Part shown: positions 7,614-8,794 of the stretch, piece after piece
Position numbering within the stretch: position 1 is the stretch's first letter
Layout: each line of letters opens with the position of its first letter
Program-made: the position numbers and the translations under genes
DNA from: Bacteroidota bacterium
Lineage (GTDB): Bacteria; Bacteroidota; Bacteroidia; Chitinophagales; Chitinophagaceae
Assembly: GCA_023392575.1 (NCBI GenBank)
Contig: JAEVYV010000179.1
Location: 1 to 8,794, forward strand
Direction: 5' to 3'
DNA length: 8,794 nt
Notes under the pieces: model-generated
The model's database searches: none
The model's input: the letters and a program-made list of their open reading frames with translations, nothing else
What the model was told of the DNA's origin: nothing

Positions 7614-7626
7614 TTTGTTAAACAAA
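7614..7626. repeat. 13-bp palindrome in the cyclotransferase/protease spacer
   Basis: TTTGTT (7614-7619) and AACAAA (7621-7626) are exact reverse complements around a single central base. The dyad is about 32 bp upstream of the cyclotransferase start and 14 bp upstream of the -33 element of the forward promoter at 7641. It is placed to act on both directions if it is an operator. It is AT-rich, so chance occurrence is possible. Confidence 0.35.
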
Positions 7627-7640
7627 GGGCTTCCGTTTTT

Positions 7641-7670
7641 TTGTTTTGTAATGATTGCCATTTATATTTG
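7641..7670 (+). promoter_or_regulatory. Bacteroidota-type housekeeping promoter, forward
   Basis: TTG at 7641-7643 and TATATTTG at 7663-7670 are separated by 19 bp, an exact match to the Flavobacterium/Bacteroides pattern TTG-N17-23-TAnnTTTG. The transcript would start near 7676 and run into the M43 protease gene with a leader of about 160 nt. It is the best promoter match in the window. Confidence 0.55.
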
Positions 7671-7699
7671 GCATTCCTTCCCACGTATCCTAAAAAAGA

Positions 7700-7729
7700 T
7701 CCCCTAATTTTCAAGTTACCGTCCCCTAA
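7700..7729. repeat. two direct TCCCCTAA 8-mers with a 22-bp period
   Basis: TCCCCTAA occurs at 7700-7707 and again at 7722-7729. The start-to-start distance of 22 bp is close to two helical turns, so both copies face the same side of the DNA. Direct repeats with this spacing are typical of sites for dimeric response regulators such as LytTR proteins, although the sequence is not the LytTR consensus. They lie within the leader of the promoter at 7641, or could serve a second start nearer the gene. Confidence 0.4.
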
Positions 7730-7836
7730 ATAGTTCCAATACCTGGGAATTGCATCTCTGTTTGTCATAGGTTCCAACATCCCTTAAGAAACACGTTATT
7801 CCATAGCCCTGTGGATGCCCTAAACCCTGGAACTAT
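7730..7836 (+). promoter_or_regulatory. leader inverted repeat covering the protease start codon
   Basis: ATAGTTCCA (7730-7738) is the exact reverse complement of TGGAACTAT (7828-7836), which includes the first two bases of the ATG at 7835. A second upstream copy, ATAGGTTCCAA (7767-7777), can pair with the same segment through six Watson-Crick pairs and one G-U pair. The RNA could thus hide the start in two alternative stems. Regulation of translation this way is inference. Confidence 0.35.
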
Positions 7837-8794
7837 GAGGACGCTTGTCTTAGGTATCTGCATTCTTATTTCTACCTTTTCTTTTGCGCAGCGGGAATGC
7901 GCCACCTCCTCTTACATAGAGGAGCAAAAGCGTTTGCATCCGGCATTGGCCCGCAAACTAAACGACGCCGAGCTTTTCATGCAACACCAAAAAGCAAATG
8001 CCCGGTTGCAGGGCGGGGGAGCAGCCAGCGTGATAAAAATTCCCGTGGTGGTGCACGTTCTGTACAACAAACCAGAACAAAATATTTCGGATGCTCAAAT
8101 AAAAAGCCAGATAGAGGCCCTGAACCGTGATTTTAGGAGGGACAACCCAGACTCGGTGAATACCCCGGAGCGTTTTCGGGCTTTGGCGGCCGATGTTCAA
8201 ATAGAATTTGCCCTGGCCACAGTAGATCCAAAAGGACGGCCTACCAACGGGATCGTTCGCAAACAAACCAGCGTTGGTTTTTGGAAGTCCGATGATAAAA
8301 TAAAATTCTCCGCCCAGGGCGGCGATGACGCCTGGGACAGCCGTTATTATCTAAATATATGGGTGGGCAATTTGCAGTATGCGTTGGGGTATGCTTCGCC
8401 TCCCGGCGGACCCGCAGAAAAAGACGGAATAGCTATTGCCACCTCTGCTTTTGGCACCCTCGGCAAAACCGGGGCCTACAACCTGGGCCGCACCGTGGTG
8501 CACGAAACCGGGCACTGGCTTGGCCTGAAACATATTTGGGGCGATTACTATTGCGGCGACGATCTGGTGGACGACACCCCCAAGCAGGGCAACTTTACGC
8601 CGGGGTGTCCCAACGGGGTCAGAAGCTCCTGCGACAACGGTTCCGCCGGGGACATGTACATGAATTACATGGATTATACCGGCGATGCCTGTATGAATTT
8701 ATTTACCGAAGGCCAAAAACAGCGGATGCGTTCTTTGTTTAACCCCGAAGGTCCCCGCAACGCTTTTTTGTACAGCAAGGGGCTGGGTAAACCC
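7835..8794 (+). CDS. secreted M43 (pappalysin/cytophagalysin-type) zinc metalloprotease, partial
   Basis: The frame starts at ATG 7835 and runs 320 codons to the window edge without a stop, so the C-terminus is missing. Residues 1-18 are a signal peptide with cleavage SFA^QR at 18/19. A prodomain-like segment with alanine and glutamine follows to about 65, then KIPVVVHVLYN (68-78), the usual first strand of the catalytic domain. The metzincin zinc site is HETGHWLGLKH (223-233): His223, His227 and His233 bind zinc and Glu224 is the catalytic base. VDDTPKQ (245-251) is a conserved family loop, and MNYMDY (276-281) is the Met-turn. Cysteines 240, 258, 266 and 286 have the spacing expected for two disulfides as in ulilysin. 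Relatives often carry a type IX secretion C-terminal domain or PKD-like modules after this point; that part is outside the window. Probably an extracellular protease. It is divergent from the cyclotransferase gene. Confidence 0.95.
   Translation, partial: MRTLVLGICILISTFSFAQRECATSSYIEEQKRLHPALARKLNDAELFMQHQKANARLQGGGAASVIKIPVVVHVLYNKPEQNISDAQIKSQIEALNRDFRRDNPDSVNTPERFRALAADVQIEFALATVDPKGRPTNGIVRKQTSVGFWKSDDKIKFSAQGGDDAWDSRYYLNIWVGNLQYALGYASPPGGPAEKDGIAIATSAFGTLGKTGAYNLGRTVVHETGHWLGLKHIWGDYYCGDDLVDDTPKQGNFTPGCPNGVRSSCDNGSAGDMYMNYMDYTGDACMNLFTEGQKQRMRSLFNPEGPRNAFLYSKGLGKP

Noticed and set aside
7583..7780. N-terminal extension of the cyclotransferase by 66 codons
   Set aside because: The lipoprotein signal with lipobox Cys19 begins at the ATG at 7582-7580; an extension would bury it, and the extra residues look like translated spacer.

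Overview
The window looks like chromosomal DNA of a Bacteroidota bacterium, most likely Chitinophagaceae or a close relative. Three things point there: a promoter of the TTG-N19-TAnnTTTG type, the lack of clear Shine-Dalgarno sequences, and the gene families present (HU-CCDC81 membrane protein, long secreted TPR protein, TonB-receptor-like barrel, cytophagalysin-type M43 protease). The genus is inference. Coding density is high and base composition is fairly even, with no mobile element, CRISPR array, tRNA or rRNA gene seen.

Layout. (1) At the left edge a DoxX-family membrane protein is read leftward and is cut by the window end (1-288). (2) A divergent spacer (289-470) holds a 16-bp perfect inverted repeat. 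(3) A rightward block of four genes follows and is probably one operon: a 1011-residue secreted TPR protein (471-3506), a 540-residue outer-membrane barrel without an evident plug domain (3623-5245), a 205-residue membrane-anchored HU-CCDC81 protein starting at GTG one base after the previous stop (5247-5864), and a zinc-ribbon class I SAM methyltransferase (5898-6791). (4) A leftward glutaminyl-peptide cyclotransferase lipoprotein (6788-7582) overlaps the methyltransferase tail to tail through a shared TTAA. (5) A 252-bp divergent spacer (7583-7834) carries the best promoter of the window, a 13-bp palindrome, two direct 8-mers with a 22-bp period, and a leader inverted repeat that covers the next start codon. 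(6) A secreted M43 pappalysin-type zinc metalloprotease begins at 7835 and runs off the right edge.

How the genes relate. The TPR, barrel and HU-CCDC81 genes encode envelope parts: a periplasmic repeat scaffold, an outer-membrane barrel, and an inner-membrane protein with a cytoplasmic HU-like region. All three predicted signal-peptidase-I substrates in the window (TPR protein, barrel, M43 protease) have glutamine as the first mature residue, and the window also encodes the enzyme class that cyclises N-terminal glutamine. This fits the Bacteroidetes Q-rule (pyroglutamate at the N-terminus of exported proteins). The physical linkage here is suggestive only, because the Q-rule applies genome-wide. 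No defence, toxin or otherwise clearly new system is visible; the least explained part is the TPR/barrel/HU-CCDC81 set.
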